A stretch of 17,451 bases of DNA, from positions 1 through 17,451 of the forward strand of contig CAZCXP010000041.1 of NCBI GenBank assembly GCA_964502665.1, in the 5' to 3' direction. Origin of the DNA: SOKG01 sp964502665 (GTDB lineage Bacteria; Chloroflexota; Dehalococcoidia; SZUA-161). The notes under the pieces were generated by a model, which saw only the letters and a list, made by a program, of their open reading frames with translations, searched no databases and was not told the DNA's origin. Both the position numbers and the translations under genes were made by a program. Positions 1 through 7,702 of the stretch are shown in pieces (position 1 is the first letter of the stretch; every line of letters starts with the position of its first letter).

Positions 1-4
1 GTAG

Positions 5-26
5 CGTTGCCACTCCTGTGGCAACG
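5..26 (-). promoter_or_regulatory. Stem-loop just downstream of rny
   Basis: A perfect 9-bp inverted repeat (CGTTGCCAC at 5-13, GTGGCAACG at 18-26) with a 4-nt loop lies 19 bp beyond the rny stop codon. Read in the direction of rny transcription the loop is AGGA and the stem continues as GTGG. No run of U follows in the few bases left before the window edge, so it is not a canonical intrinsic terminator as far as can be seen. It may be an imperfect terminator, a 3'-end stabiliser, or a hairpin that places a Shine-Dalgarno-like AGGAG near a following gene outside the window. Confidence 0.5.
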
Positions 27-45
27 AATCGTGTTCATCCGGTTT

Positions 46-1575
46 CTACTTAGCGTAGTCCACCGCCCGCGTCTCCCGGATTACGGTAACCTTTATCTGC
101 CCTGGGTACTCGAGAGTTTCCTCTATCTTCTTAACAATGTCTCGGGCCAATCTCACCGTGCTCAGGTCATCGATGTCCTGGGGTTTAACTAGGATGCGGA
201 CCTCACGACCGGCCTGAATGGCGAACGATTTCTCCACGCCAGGGAAGCTTGATGCCACGTTTTCCAGAGCCTCAAGCCGCTTCAGGTGTTGTTCCAGAGA
301 CTCTCGCCTTGCCCCTGGTCTTGAGCTGGAGATGGCGTCAGCAGCAGCAACAATGAATCCGAAGACGCTCATAGAGTCTGTCTCGCCGTGATGCTCAGCA
401 ATAGCTTTAGAAACCTCGGCTGATTTGCCCAGTCTTCTTGTTATGTCGGCACCGATGGCGGCGTGGGGGCCCTCAATCTCTTGACTTACGGCCTTGCCAA
501 TGTCATGCAACAGCCCTGCTGTTCTGGCTATATTGACATCAGCCCCCAACTCGGCGGCGATCATCGCCGACAGATGCGCTACCTCGACGCTATGGGCAAG
601 CACATTCTGTCCGTAGCTGAAGCGATATTTAAGATGCCCCAATAGCTTGATTACCTCGGGATGAAGTCCAATGACTCCTGATTTGTAAGCTGCTTGTTCT
701 CCCGCGGTCTGGGTGATAGCTTCTACCTCATCCTTGGCCTTACCCACTACCTCCTCAATACGAGCAGGGTGGATACGGCCATCCAGGATGAGCCTTTCCA
801 ATGCTAACCTAGCTACCTCGCGGCGGATTGGGTCAAAACAAGAGATGGTCACTGCCTCCGGCGTATCGTCTACGATGAGGTCGACCCCGGTAGCGTTCTC
901 CAGTGCCCTGATATTGCGTCCCTCGCGGCCGATGAGGCGCCCCTTCATATCGTCAGAGGGCAGAGGGACTACAGACACCGTGGTCTCAGAGGAAACGTCG
1001 GTGGCACACCTCTGAATGGAGGCGGCAACGATCTCCCTGGCCTTCTGGTCAGCCTCCTCTTTCAGCTGAGCCTCGACCTCACGGAAGCGTTGCGCCATAT
1101 CTTGACGGCTTTCCTCCTCTACCATCGTCAGCAGGAGATCTTTGGCCTCGGGTGTAGACATGCCGGATATGAGCTCAAGCTGATGCACCTGCTTTTTCTT
1201 GAACTCTTCGAGTTGGGCCATGGATCTATCTATTTCCTTTTCCTTTGCTACCAGGCTGCGGTCTCTCCGCTCAAGAGCTTCGGTTTTGCGGTCAAGATTT
1301 TCTTCTTTCTGAGAGATGCGTCTTTCCTGGCGGTGAAGCTCGGAACGGCGCGAGCGAGTCTCAGACTCAACGTCAGCCTTAATCTTTAGTGCTTCCTCCT
1401 TGGCTTCAAGGAGAATTTCCTTCTGCTTGGTGAGGGCATCATCCAGAATCTTGGCGGCATCCTTTTCAGCGCGGTGAAGCCTCCTAGCCGTTATGAGATT
1501 CCGAGTGAGGAAGCCGATCGCCACACCGAAGACAAGTGCCACTAAAACAACAGGTATCAAATATATCCAATCCAT
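46..1575 (-). CDS. rny: Ribonuclease Y (membrane-anchored endoribonuclease)
   Basis: RNase Y starts mRNA decay by endonucleolytic cleavage at the inner face of the membrane. The 509-residue product has the full family layout: an N-terminal membrane segment (about residues 4-24), a long charged coiled coil rich in Glu, Lys and Arg (about 30-185), a KH RNA-binding domain with the GRLIGREGRN motif (about 212-221), and an HD phosphohydrolase domain with HDIGK at about 357-361. Length is normal for the family (about 510-520). The ATG start has an AGAAGGG ribosome-binding site 7-8 nt upstream. It follows recX after 18 nt and is very probably co-transcribed with recA and recX. No truncation or missing catalytic residue is seen. 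Confidence 0.97.
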   Translation of the reverse strand: MDWIYLIPVVLVALVFGVAIGFLTRNLITARRLHRAEKDAAKILDDALTKQKEILLEAKEEALKIKADVESETRSRRSELHRQERRISQKEENLDRKTEALERRDRSLVAKEKEIDRSMAQLEEFKKKQVHQLELISGMSTPEAKDLLLTMVEEESRQDMAQRFREVEAQLKEEADQKAREIVAASIQRCATDVSSETTVSVVPLPSDDMKGRLIGREGRNIRALENATGVDLIVDDTPEAVTISCFDPIRREVARLALERLILDGRIHPARIEEVVGKAKDEVEAITQTAGEQAAYKSGVIGLHPEVIKLLGHLKYRFSYGQNVLAHSVEVAHLSAMIAAELGADVNIARTAGLLHDIGKAVSQEIEGPHAAIGADITRRLGKSAEVSKAIAEHHGETDSMSVFGFIVAAADAISSSRPGARRESLEQHLKRLEALENVASSFPGVEKSFAIQAGREVRILVKPQDIDDLSTVRLARDIVKKIEETLEYPGQIKVTVIRETRAVDYAK

Positions 1576-1593
1576 TTCTAAGACCCTTCTTTT

Positions 1594-2235
1594 CTATTGG
1601 TCTGGCCGCGCATTGTCCCGCTCCTGCCATACGCGGTCGATGGTACGATTGACTAGCTCATAATCAAAACCACGCCGCTTCAGGAAGGCCCCCAAACGCT
1701 TGCGAAAGCTGGAGTAGTCTAAGCCTGCAAGTGAGCGAGCCTTTCTCTGTGCCGCTTGATAGGCACCTAGCTCGTCATCGACCCCCGCGCTGGCCTCAGC
1801 GATGGTTTCGGCGTCGACACCCTTCTGCTTTAACTCCAGTTCTATGAGTCGGCGGCTGAGCGGTCTGAAGTTCTCCCTGTTCTCCCGCCAGAACCGGGCA
1901 AAGGCGATGTCATCCACCAATCCCTGTTCCTTTAATTTGGTCAGCACTTGCTCGATGGTGTCGGCGTCGAAGCCGTGACGATTTAGTCGTGCCCTTATTT
2001 CCGCCTCACTTCTGGGGCGTGGGCTCAAATACCTCAGTGCGCTGTTCAGCGACTTTTGAAGCCGGTCAGCGCTCTTAAGCCTTTCGATCTCGGGAAGGGA
2101 TAGCGTCTGTCCTTTGTGAAGCCCGACCTCAGCGGCTACAGGAAGGCTCAGGCTGAAGGTAAGGCCTCCGTCAAGGAGTACTTTGACTCTCCCCTTGCGT
2201 TTCATCTGGGTCCCAACGACGGTGACCGTGTTCAT
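1594..2235 (-). CDS. recX: RecX, regulator of RecA
   Basis: RecX binds RecA filaments and limits their extension and strand-exchange activity. The 213-residue product has the repeated three-helix pattern of RecX. Landmarks are ALRYLSPRPRSEAEIRARL (about residues 67-85), then GLVDDIAFARFWRENR, and a C-terminal FLKRRGFDYELVNRTI. An N-terminal stretch of about 60 residues precedes the helical repeats, as in the longer RecX proteins of Gram-positive bacteria. The ATG start is preceded by AGAGGAAGAGG, a strong ribosome-binding site. It lies 88 nt downstream of recA on the same strand, the classic recA-recX arrangement, so modulator and target are probably made from one transcript. Confidence 0.93.
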   Translation of the reverse strand: MNTVTVVGTQMKRKGRVKVLLDGGLTFSLSLPVAAEVGLHKGQTLSLPEIERLKSADRLQKSLNSALRYLSPRPRSEAEIRARLNRHGFDADTIEQVLTKLKEQGLVDDIAFARFWRENRENFRPLSRRLIELELKQKGVDAETIAEASAGVDDELGAYQAAQRKARSLAGLDYSSFRKRLGAFLKRRGFDYELVNRTIDRVWQERDNARPDQ

Positions 2236-2323
2236 CCTCTTCCTCTACGCATGTTTGGACTGAGGCAGGATTGAACATTACTGTTGGGCGTCGCGCTGGA
2301 GTATTGGAGAGGTCAAATCGGGG

Positions 2324-3373
2324 TTAGTCTGGTGAGTCCGCTATTGCGGGCTCGACGTTGGCGGAGAAGGATAAGGCTCCTTGTTGGGCGCTGGCAGTTG
2401 CCCTAATCTGGCGCTCGATCTCTTGGGCGAGGCTTTGGTGTTGCCTGAGGTATTGCTTGGCATTCTCACGACCCTGCCCGAGACGTGTCTCGTCAAGGGA
2501 GAAGAAGGCCCCGGTTTTCTTAATCATCCCCATCTCGACACCTAGGTCGAGGAGGTCGCCCTCTTTGCTGATACCTTGGTCAAACATGATGTCGAACTCG
2601 GCTGACCTGAAGGGGGGGGCGACCTTGTTCTTGACTACCTTGGCTCTGATTCTGGTGCCCACCACCCTGTTTCCTGTTTTGATGTTCTCTACCCGCCTGA
2701 GGTCGATCCGTACTGAGCTGTAGAACTTGAGGGCCCTGCCTCCGGGAGTTACCTCTGGATTGCCAAAGACAATACCAACCTTCTCTCTGAGCTGGTTGAC
2801 GAATACCACAGCGGTATGCGACCTGCTTATGGCCGCTGTCAGTTTCCGCAACGCCTGGGACATTAGTCGCGCCTGCAATCCGACGTGGGCATCTCCCATC
2901 TCTCCCTCGAGCTCTGCCCTGGGCACCAGCGCTGCCACGCTGTCGATGGCTATCACATCGATAGCCCCGCTGCGGACCAGCGTTTCGGTGATCTCTAGGG
3001 CTTGCTCCCCGGTATCGGGCTGCGAGATTAGCATGTCATCCAGCCTAACCCCGCAGGTGGCAGCGTAAGCGGGATCGAGGGCATGTTCCACATCGATATA
3101 CGCCGCCATCCCCCCCGATTTCTGGGCCTCGGCAATGATATGCTGGCTAAGTGTTGATTTGCCTGCAGCCTCGGGTCCGAAGATTTCGGTAACTCGACCT
3201 CGAGGGATACCGCCTATGCCAAGGGCCAAGTCCAATGAGAGTGACCCGGTGGGGATAAACTCAACCCCTATCTTTGCGGGTGCTTCCCCCAGCTTCATGA
3301 TTGAGCCTTTGCCGAATTGCTTTTCGATCTGGCCGATCGCTAAATCGAGCGCCTTCTCCTTCTCCGTTACCAT
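2324..3373 (-). CDS. recA: RecA recombinase
   Basis: RecA forms ATP-dependent filaments on single-stranded DNA for homologous recombination, and it triggers LexA-type self-cleavage where an SOS system exists. With the ATG start at 3373 the product is 349 residues. It has a Walker A motif GPEAAGKST (about 66-74; the commonest family form is GPESSGKTT), the catalytic Glu in YIDVEHALDP at residue 96, Walker B VIAIDSVAAL (about 140-149), and the L2 loop region FGNPEVTPGGRALKFYSS. No intein is present. An in-frame GTG at 3397 would add 8 residues and has a better AGGAG site 9 nt upstream. I prefer the ATG because it gives the usual short N-terminus before KALDLAIGQIEKQFGKGS. The gene heads the recA-recX-rny operon. 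The C-terminal tail is only mildly acidic. Confidence 0.97.
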   Translation of the reverse strand: MVTEKEKALDLAIGQIEKQFGKGSIMKLGEAPAKIGVEFIPTGSLSLDLALGIGGIPRGRVTEIFGPEAAGKSTLSQHIIAEAQKSGGMAAYIDVEHALDPAYAATCGVRLDDMLISQPDTGEQALEITETLVRSGAIDVIAIDSVAALVPRAELEGEMGDAHVGLQARLMSQALRKLTAAISRSHTAVVFVNQLREKVGIVFGNPEVTPGGRALKFYSSVRIDLRRVENIKTGNRVVGTRIRAKVVKNKVAPPFRSAEFDIMFDQGISKEGDLLDLGVEMGMIKKTGAFFSLDETRLGQGRENAKQYLRQHQSLAQEIERQIRATASAQQGALSFSANVEPAIADSPD

Positions 3374-3440
3374 ATGCTGATTCCCCGAATTGAGCACTCT
3401 GGCTTACTCCTGTGCGACTTTTCCTCAGCCAATCGACCAT

Positions 3441-3469
3441 ATGCTAGCACATTTGGCCAACAAATACAA
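3441..3469 (-). promoter_or_regulatory. Probable recA promoter with symmetrical spacer
   Basis: On the minus strand, TTGTAT (3469-3464) is followed after 17 bp by TAGCAT (3446-3441), and TGC directly precedes the hexamer as an extended -10. Transcription would start near 3434, about 60 nt before the preferred recA ATG. Two symmetries overlap the core promoter: TGCTAGCA at 3442-3449 and ATTTG-N5-CAAAT at 3451-3465. The second fills the -35/-10 spacer, where a repressor would be expected to act. The regulator is unknown. Confidence 0.55.
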
Positions 3470-3546
3470 GGGTAGTCTTACGCTGGGGTGCAATGCTGTG
3501 ATAAGAGATGGTTTGACCCGTTCTGAGCAGGGCGGATAGAGGTAGA

Positions 3547-3575
3547 TTGCAAATTTTGGCGGTTTTGGTTATATT
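3547..3575 (+). promoter_or_regulatory. Probable ogt promoter
   Basis: TTGCAA at 3547-3552 and TATATT at 3570-3575 are separated by exactly 17 bp, a good sigma70-type promoter on the plus strand. A transcript would begin near 3582, about 24 nt before the preferred TTG start of ogt. It is divergent from, and about 80 bp away from, the recA promoter, so the two DNA-repair genes share one control region. Confidence 0.55.
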
Positions 3576-3605
3576 CGGGCTGTCAACCTGGCTTTGAGGT
3601 ACGGT

Positions 3606-4163
3606 TTGAGAGCCAGATATGCTGTTTTCAGCACCAAGCTTGGTTGGGTAGCGGTGGGCGGTTCCGAGATGGGGCTGAGCTTTGTCACCCTGCCCCAGCC
3701 GTCTCCTGAGGCGGCGCTCGCCGGGATTGAAGGCTTTGTTAAGGGGGCAGTCGAGGAGGACTCTGCTTTTGGCGACCTTCCTTTTCGACTCCAGCGCTAC
3801 TTCGACGGCGAGATGGTAGCCTTCCCTGACAAGCTCGACCTTGGGGGAGCTACTGACTTTCAGCAGGCGGTCTGGAATGCGACTCGCTCCATTCCTTACG
3901 GGGAAGTGAGGAGCTATGCCTGGGTGGCTAAGCGAATTGGGAGACCTGCGGCGTGCCGCGCCGTGGGCGGGGCACTGGCTCGAAATCGCCTCCCGATCGT
4001 AGTGCCATGTCATCGGGTGGTGGCTAGCGACGGCAACCTGGGCGGATTCGGCGGTGGCCTGGAGCTGAAGAGGTACCTTCTTGATATGGAGGCTGGCCGC
4101 GCGAGGCCGTCTAACTCACTCTCTCTTCTACAGTCAGGTCCTGCTCGTCGACCAGGTCAATAA
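3606..4163 (+). CDS. ogt: Methylated-DNA--protein-cysteine methyltransferase
   Basis: This suicide enzyme transfers the alkyl group from O6-alkylguanine in DNA to its own cysteine. The product is 185 residues. It has the N-terminal YAVFSTKLGWVAV segment, the helix-turn-helix region IPYGEVRSYAWVAKRIG, the Arg-finger stretch CRAVGGALARN, and the active-site motif IVVPCHRVV with the acceptor Cys at residue 135. The Asn of GGALARN is also conserved. I chose the TTG at 3606 because GAGGT lies 5 nt upstream. An in-frame TTG at 3594 has no ribosome-binding site. The last 18 codons lie antisense to the end of dnaE and form a tail (ending ARRPGQ) not typical of the family. It transcribes divergently from recA and convergently with dnaE. 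Confidence 0.93.
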   Translation: MRARYAVFSTKLGWVAVGGSEMGLSFVTLPQPSPEAALAGIEGFVKGAVEEDSAFGDLPFRLQRYFDGEMVAFPDKLDLGGATDFQQAVWNATRSIPYGEVRSYAWVAKRIGRPAACRAVGGALARNRLPIVVPCHRVVASDGNLGGFGGGLELKRYLLDMEAGRARPSNSLSLLQSGPARRPGQ

Positions 4164-7100
4164 GCTGTTGCTGAAGTTCGGTGCAATAGTCAGTAGCCAG
4201 ATCGGGCAATTTGAGTTTGGTAACGCCCTCGCTGCTGACAATTGACAGATATACCTCATCTTCCCCGGGAAACTGGCTGAGTACGTAGAAAAGCTGCTTC
4301 AGACGGGCGATATCGGCGTTGGTATTATCGGAGGTGGGTAGGTTGATTTTCAGTCGGTGGCGGGGTGGTGCTACAGCCGGCTGCGCTGTGGGCTCGACGG
4401 ATTCCTCGCTCTTACGTGGCTGGTAAAGTGATACATTCTGGCAGGTTAGCTGCGTACGGTCGCTTCTGGTCTTAACTTTTCCCTTGACCAGGAGGGTATT
4501 TCCTTCTTGCCAGAGGTCTCTGGTACGTTCGTAGACCTCAGCCCAGGCTGTGACCTCTAAGCTGCCGCCGAAGTCCTCAAGAATGGCGCTGACGAAGGGT
4601 CGTTTATCTTTTGTGAACGACTGCCGCACCGAGGTGACTAATCCTGCTGTAACAATTGTCTGCCCTACCATTTCCTCGCCAATCTGCCCGCAGAAGGCGT
4701 CGACCTCAGAGGCGAGCTGCTGAGAGGCCTGGGTGAGGGGATGATCGGAAAAGTATACCCCCAGCAGCTCTTTCTCCCAGGCTACCCTCTCTTTGGCGGG
4801 TATTTCCATATCGGTCAAGTCGAGGCCGGGCAGCGGCACCTCCACACTCTGGCCCCATAGATCGAACATGGTGGATTGGCCTACTTCCTTGAGGCGCTGT
4901 TCTGTCTGCGCCAGCGACAGGATACGGTCGATGCCGGCCAAAAGGGCACCGCGACTCCCTAAAGAGTCCAGCGCTCCTGCTTTGATCATGCTTTCCAGCG
5001 CCCGCTTGTTGAGGTTTCTAAGGTCAGCTTGGCGGCAGAAGTCGTCGATTGAATTGAATGGGGCACCCTGGTCCCGGGCGGAGACGACTGGCCTGATTGC
5101 GGCGGCCCCCACATTCTTGATTGCCGCCAGCCCGAAGCGAATGGCGGTAGCACCTGCCTCGAGTTGTTCGATGCCGAAGTTCTCTCCGCTGCGGTTGATA
5201 TCAGGAGGCAGCACCCTGATGCCCAGCCGATGACATTCTCCGATGGCTGAGGCTACCTTCTCTGCCTGCCCCATGTTTATGGTGAGGAGGGCGGACATGA
5301 ATTCTACGGGATAGTTCGCCTTGAGGTAAGCAGTCTGATAAGCGATCAGCGCATAGCTGACGCTGTGTGCCTTATTGAATGCATAGCCGGCGAAGGGCTC
5401 GATGAGGCTCCATACCTGATCTGCCAGCTCCTTGGAGAACTCTTTCTTCTTCGCTCCGGAGAGAAAGCGTTGCTTCTCCTTTTTCATCACCTCAGGGATT
5501 TTCTTCCCCATCGCCTTGCGCACTATGTCAGCCTCGCCCAAGCTATAGCCGGCGAAGGCTTGAACGATGAGGAGAACCTGGTCTTGGTAAACTATGACAC
5601 CGTAGGTTTCCTTCAGGATTTCGGTGAGGGCGGGATGGGGGAAACGAATGGGCTCCAGCCCATGTTTTGCCCTGATGAAGGTAGGGATATGGTCCTTGGG
5701 CCCTGGCCGATATAGAGCTATCATGGCAGCGATGTCGCCGAAGCAGTTGGGCTTGAGCTCCTTGACGAAGCGGCGCATAGCAGCGCCCTCAAGTTGGAAG
5801 ACCCCCGTTGTCTCTCCAGAGGAGAGAAGATCGAAGGTCCTGACGTCATCGAGAGGAATGTGGTGCAGGTCGATGTCAATACCGCGATTCTGGGCGATGG
5901 TCTTTTTTGCCTTTTCCAAGATGGTGAGGTTTGCCAATCCCAGGAAGTCCATCTTCAAGAGCCCGATCTGGGCGATGTCATCCATGGCGAACTGGGTCAT
6001 GTTAATGCCCTGCTCTTCGCCCTTGCTCGGCCTTTGCAGTGGCACATGGTGGATGAGCGGCTCCTTGGAGATGACCACTCCAGCGGCATGAGTGGAGGCG
6101 TGGCGGGCTACTCCCTCCAGTTTGGTTGCGGTGTCGACGAGATGCCTTATAGTAGCGTCATCCTGGTATCTTTTGCGCAGTTCGAAACTTGCTTCGAGAG
6201 CCTCCTGAATGGTGGCCCAAGGTGCAGGGATTTGCCTTGCCACCTGGTCGACATCTCCGTAGGACAGCCCCAGAGCTCTACCCACATCCCTGAGCGCTGC
6301 ACGGGCTCCCATAGTGCCAAAGGTAATGATCTGGGCTACGCGGTCGGGCCCATATTTCCGGGCTACATAGGCTATGACCTCATCGCGGCGGTCATCTTGA
6401 AAGTCGAGATCGATGTCTGGCATTTCCTTGCGCTCCACATTGAGAAAGCGCTCGAACACCAGCCTGTGGTCCAGGGGGTCGATGTCTGTTATCCCCAGGC
6501 AGTAGAGGACAATGCTGGCTGCGGCGCTGCCACGAACACCGAAGAGGATGTTTTGTTCCCGAGTGAAGGATATGACATCCCAGATGACCAGGAAGTAGTT
6601 GGCGAATTCGGTCTGCTTGATGACCTCCAGTTCATAGTCAAGCCGCTGTGCAGCCTCTGGTGGGGGCTCGGGGTAGCGGGCTGCCAGGCCTTGACGGGAC
6701 AGTTCCGCAAGCTGCTCGTCGGCAGTCTTACCTGGGGCCAGATCGATCTCGGGGAGGTGGAGTCGACCAAACTCCAGGTCGAGGTGGCACAGCTCAGCAA
6801 TGCGCTCGGTGTTGGTCAGGGCCTCGGGTAGTTCGGCGAAAAGCTCTGCCATCTCCTGGGGGCTCTTAAGGTAGAAGGAATCGTCGGCCATCTTGAGGCG
6901 TTTCTCGTTGTAGATAGTGTTATTGGTCTGGATGCAGAGCAGGATCTCATGGGCGTAGGCGTCATCCTTGTTTACATAATGAACATCGTTGGTGGCCACA
7001 AGGGGAAGGTTCAGCTTGCGGCTCAACCCGACCAGTTCTTTATTGATCTGGGCAAGCTCAGGGACGGCGTGCTGCTGGAGTTCAAGGTAGAAATCTCCGA

Positions 7101-7587
7101 AAACATCCTGGTACCATTGAGCGGCCTTCTCAGCGTCCTCAAGACGGTCCTCTACGATCAGGCGTCCCAGTTCCCCATTGGGGCAGGATGAGAGCGCGAT
7201 CAAGCCCTCACTGTGTTGTGAAAGCAGCTCCTTGTCCACTCTGGGCTTGTAGTAAAAGCCCTCAAGCTGGGCAGCGGTAGCGAGCTTGAGCAGATTGTCA
7301 TACCCTGCCCTGTCTTTGGCCAGTAAAACCAGGTGGTATGGGCTCTTGTCGGCTGCAAGCCTGCTTTGTCTGCTCTTGGGTGCGATGTAGACCTCGCAGC
7401 CTAGGATTGGTTTTATGCCCGCTTCCTTCGCTTCGCGATAGAATGAGATTGTGCCATAGAGCACCCCGTGATCGGTGATTGCCAGGCTGTCCATGCCCAG
7501 CTCCTTAGCCTTGCCAATGAGACGGGGGATACGGCACATTCCATCAAGGAGACTGTATTCGGTGTGGACGTGAAGGTGGGTGAACAT
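4111..7587 (-). CDS. dnaE: DNA polymerase III alpha subunit (DnaE1 type)
   Basis: This is the replicative DNA polymerase, 1158 residues, a normal length for DnaE. The N-terminal PHP domain retains nine metal-site residues: H6, H8, D15, H40, E65, H85, C135, D201 and H203. The palm holds PDIDLDF (about 390-396) and KMDFLGL (Asp at about 547), which supply the three catalytic aspartates. Helix-hairpin-helix and OB-fold (about 980-1060, GLVTSVRQSFTKDKRPF) regions follow, then a C-terminal domain rich in charged residues. The usual GPGRGSAAGS loop reads FGVRGSAAAS here. The ATG start sits in the family-typical MFTHLHVHTEYSLLDG. No DnaQ-like exonuclease gene is nearby. The gene stands alone, divergent from the ribosomal cluster and overlapping ogt tail to tail. 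Confidence 0.98.
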   Translation of the reverse strand: MFTHLHVHTEYSLLDGMCRIPRLIGKAKELGMDSLAITDHGVLYGTISFYREAKEAGIKPILGCEVYIAPKSRQSRLAADKSPYHLVLLAKDRAGYDNLLKLATAAQLEGFYYKPRVDKELLSQHSEGLIALSSCPNGELGRLIVEDRLEDAEKAAQWYQDVFGDFYLELQQHAVPELAQINKELVGLSRKLNLPLVATNDVHYVNKDDAYAHEILLCIQTNNTIYNEKRLKMADDSFYLKSPQEMAELFAELPEALTNTERIAELCHLDLEFGRLHLPEIDLAPGKTADEQLAELSRQGLAARYPEPPPEAAQRLDYELEVIKQTEFANYFLVIWDVISFTREQNILFGVRGSAAASIVLYCLGITDIDPLDHRLVFERFLNVERKEMPDIDLDFQDDRRDEVIAYVARKYGPDRVAQIITFGTMGARAALRDVGRALGLSYGDVDQVARQIPAPWATIQEALEASFELRKRYQDDATIRHLVDTATKLEGVARHASTHAAGVVISKEPLIHHVPLQRPSKGEEQGINMTQFAMDDIAQIGLLKMDFLGLANLTILEKAKKTIAQNRGIDIDLHHIPLDDVRTFDLLSSGETTGVFQLEGAAMRRFVKELKPNCFGDIAAMIALYRPGPKDHIPTFIRAKHGLEPIRFPHPALTEILKETYGVIVYQDQVLLIVQAFAGYSLGEADIVRKAMGKKIPEVMKKEKQRFLSGAKKKEFSKELADQVWSLIEPFAGYAFNKAHSVSYALIAYQTAYLKANYPVEFMSALLTINMGQAEKVASAIGECHRLGIRVLPPDINRSGENFGIEQLEAGATAIRFGLAAIKNVGAAAIRPVVSARDQGAPFNSIDDFCRQADLRNLNKRALESMIKAGALDSLGSRGALLAGIDRILSLAQTEQRLKEVGQSTMFDLWGQSVEVPLPGLDLTDMEIPAKERVAWEKELLGVYFSDHPLTQASQQLASEVDAFCGQIGEEMVGQTIVTAGLVTSVRQSFTKDKRPFVSAILEDFGGSLEVTAWAEVYERTRDLWQEGNTLLVKGKVKTRSDRTQLTCQNVSLYQPRKSEESVEPTAQPAVAPPRHRLKINLPTSDNTNADIARLKQLFYVLSQFPGEDEVYLSIVSSEGVTKLKLPDLATDYCTELQQQLIDLVDEQDLTVEERVS

Positions 7588-7598
7588 GATCCTGTGTT

Positions 7599-7604
7599 AT
7601 TATA
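7599..7604 (-). promoter_or_regulatory. Possible dnaE -10 box
   Basis: A perfect TATAAT on the minus strand ends 11 nt before the dnaE start codon. No good -35 is present 16-18 bp upstream. If used, the transcript would start near 7592 with only about five leader bases (GGATC), close to leaderless. A second weak pair, TTGACC (7660-7655) and CAATAA (7637-7632) with 17-bp spacing, would give a leader of about 40 nt including GGAGG. Which one is used cannot be told from sequence. Confidence 0.3.
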
Positions 7605-7669
7605 GCACTGGTTTTTCCTCCCTGCGAGTGCTTATTGCCGCTGTTGTGACCGCTGGTCAATTGGCACGC

Positions 7670-7698
7670 TTGACATACGTGGTAGCCTCTAGTATACT
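7670..7698 (+). promoter_or_regulatory. Strong promoter of the ribosomal protein cluster
   Basis: TTGACA at 7670-7675 is a perfect -35. TATACT at 7693-7698 is a one-mismatch -10, and the spacer is 17 bp. It is the best promoter in the window and fits a highly expressed operon. Transcription would start in the GGGG at 7703-7706, leaving a leader of about 155 nt before rpsL. Confidence 0.85.
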
Positions 7699-7702
7699 CT
7701 GC

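Noticed and set aside
3444..4013. 189-codon minus-strand open frame opposite ogt
   Set aside because: The ogt protein on the plus strand has clear motifs. This frame reads as low-complexity shadow sequence and crosses both predicted promoters.
5794..6831. 345-codon plus-strand open frame antisense to dnaE
   Set aside because: It lies wholly within dnaE, has no recognisable domain or ribosome-binding site, and its composition mirrors the dnaE codons. It is a shadow frame of a long GC-rich gene.
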